Positions 21,345-22,116 of a stretch of DNA of 22,116 nt are shown here, piece by piece (positions within the stretch are counted from its first letter, which is position 1; each line of letters begins with the position of its first letter). Made by a program: the position numbers and the translations under genes. A model generated the notes under the pieces. That model was not told the DNA's origin. It was given only the letters and a program-made list of their open reading frames with translations, and did not search any database. The DNA comes from Lachnospiraceae bacterium UBA3772. GTDB lineage: Bacteria; Bacillota; Clostridia; Lachnospirales; Lachnospiraceae. The stretch covers positions 1 to 22,116 of the forward strand of contig DFFQ01000062.1 in the NCBI GenBank assembly GCA_002371025.1. The letters are read 5' to 3'.

Positions 21345-22100
21345 ATGTCTAAAGTTACGATTGATATTAATGGAGTAAAAAATGGATTAGAAAATATAGG
21401 ATATATCGTTTCGGATTTAGAAGAAAGAGAAAATAACGGTAAAAATTGGCAATTTAAGTTTTCTAATAGCGGTGCATCTGTGACTGTTTATGATACTAAT
21501 AATAAATATAACTCGGTTGTTAATGGAAAGTGTGAAACTGATGAAAAAGAAAAATTGAAAGTAATAATTGATAAACTTAAATGTAAGGAATTGGAAATAG
21601 ATCCACTTAATAAGGAGATTGTTGCATTAATAAATTCTAAGCATGAAGGTGCATATTATGACTTTAAGAAAGAATGGAATAAAGATAAAAAAGAAGATTT
21701 ATTACATGATATTTTATGTTTGTCGAATAATGTTGAAAGAAAAGATGCATATTTAATTGTTGGTGTTCAAGATGATTATAATGTTGTAGGAGTTGATGAC
21801 TGGAAAAAATCAAATGAAATCTATGACTTTATAAGTAATGTAAAATTTGCAGGAGATAACCGACCGGATGTTGAACTAAAACAAATATATTATATGTTTC
21901 ATAAAGTGGACGTTTTAGTATGTAAGAAAAGTGATAAATGTCCATTCTTCTTAAAGGAACCATACAATAATAAAGTGTTTCCTTATATTTATACTAGAAC
22001 AGGTGATAAAAATACTCCAAAGAACCAAAATGCAAATTATGCTGATATTATGAGACTTTGGAAGTACAATATTGAATTAAGTATGAAAGGCACAAATTGA
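21345..22100 (+). CDS. AlbA_2 (Schlafen-type) domain protein inside the hsd operon
   Basis: A 251-residue protein from ATG 21345, set by GGGGGAG at 21334-21340; an earlier in-frame ATG (21315) is inside hsdM. Residues 1-80 form a small separate domain (FKFSNSGASVTVYDTNN...). Residues of about 88-235 match the AlbA_2 / Schlafen-like domain: HEGAYYDFKKEWN, DILCLSNNVERKDAYLIVGVQDD, VVGVDDW and a closing YIYTRTGDKNTPKNQNANYADIMRLW. Some such domains are RNA- or DNA-binding nucleases and many sit in restriction operons as accessory genes. Its role here is unproven. The gene is translationally linked to hsdM. Confidence 0.85.
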   Translation: MSKVTIDINGVKNGLENIGYIVSDLEERENNGKNWQFKFSNSGASVTVYDTNNKYNSVVNGKCETDEKEKLKVIIDKLKCKELEIDPLNKEIVALINSKHEGAYYDFKKEWNKDKKEDLLHDILCLSNNVERKDAYLIVGVQDDYNVVGVDDWKKSNEIYDFISNVKFAGDNRPDVELKQIYYMFHKVDVLVCKKSDKCPFFLKEPYNNKVFPYIYTRTGDKNTPKNQNANYADIMRLWKYNIELSMKGTN

Positions 22101-22116
22101 GATTTGTAGGGATGAT

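Overview
The window looks like a low-GC Clostridia chromosome, most likely a Lachnospiraceae of the Butyrivibrio/Pseudobutyrivibrio type. This is inferred from AT-rich codon use, strong AGGAGG-type ribosome sites, TTGACA/TATAAT promoters, and the mix of M23 hydrolase, CDF transporter, PadR, TipAS-type MerR and DUF234 ATPase genes. No rRNA, tRNA, CRISPR array or transposase was recognised.

Layout. Positions 1-464 hold the 3' end of a polytopic membrane protein, followed by a tandem copy of its own 3' end and a terminator. From 0.7 to 14.6 kb there are mostly single-gene units: a coiled-coil M23 cell-wall hydrolase with a WalR-like box; a transglutaminase-like lipoprotein; a MerR/TipAS regulator behind a 19-bp-spacer promoter; a small membrane protein; a membrane-anchored nuclease; an unknown membrane protein; a flavin split-barrel protein; an alpha/beta hydrolase; a DUF3137 protein; a CDF exporter with an Mn-type metal site; an ArsR-DUF2087 regulator and a small helical protein on the minus strand; a PadR regulator with a second alpha/beta hydrolase; and a DUF234-type ATPase. 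Nine copies of a 55-bp palindrome (one of them cut to 42 bp) sit between these genes, usually just after a stop codon. They probably serve as terminators, and may be mobile.

From 14.8 to 16.2 kb two near-identical copies of a structured RNA gene flank an esterase gene. Each copy has its own promoter, folded body and Rho-independent terminator, and I could not assign it to any known RNA family. This is the best candidate here for something undescribed.

From 16.2 kb to the end lies a defence-type island without any 55-bp palindromes: a fused methylase/specificity protein with a small partner gene, then a tightly coupled fic - hsdM - AlbA_2 operon that is probably the start of a type I restriction-modification locus continuing past the window. 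Both units have promoters surrounded by repeated operator-like sites, and the Fic protein ends in a winged helix that could read its own.

A second pattern crosses the left part: at four genes the last codons and stop codon are duplicated in tandem just downstream, suggesting a shared mechanism.
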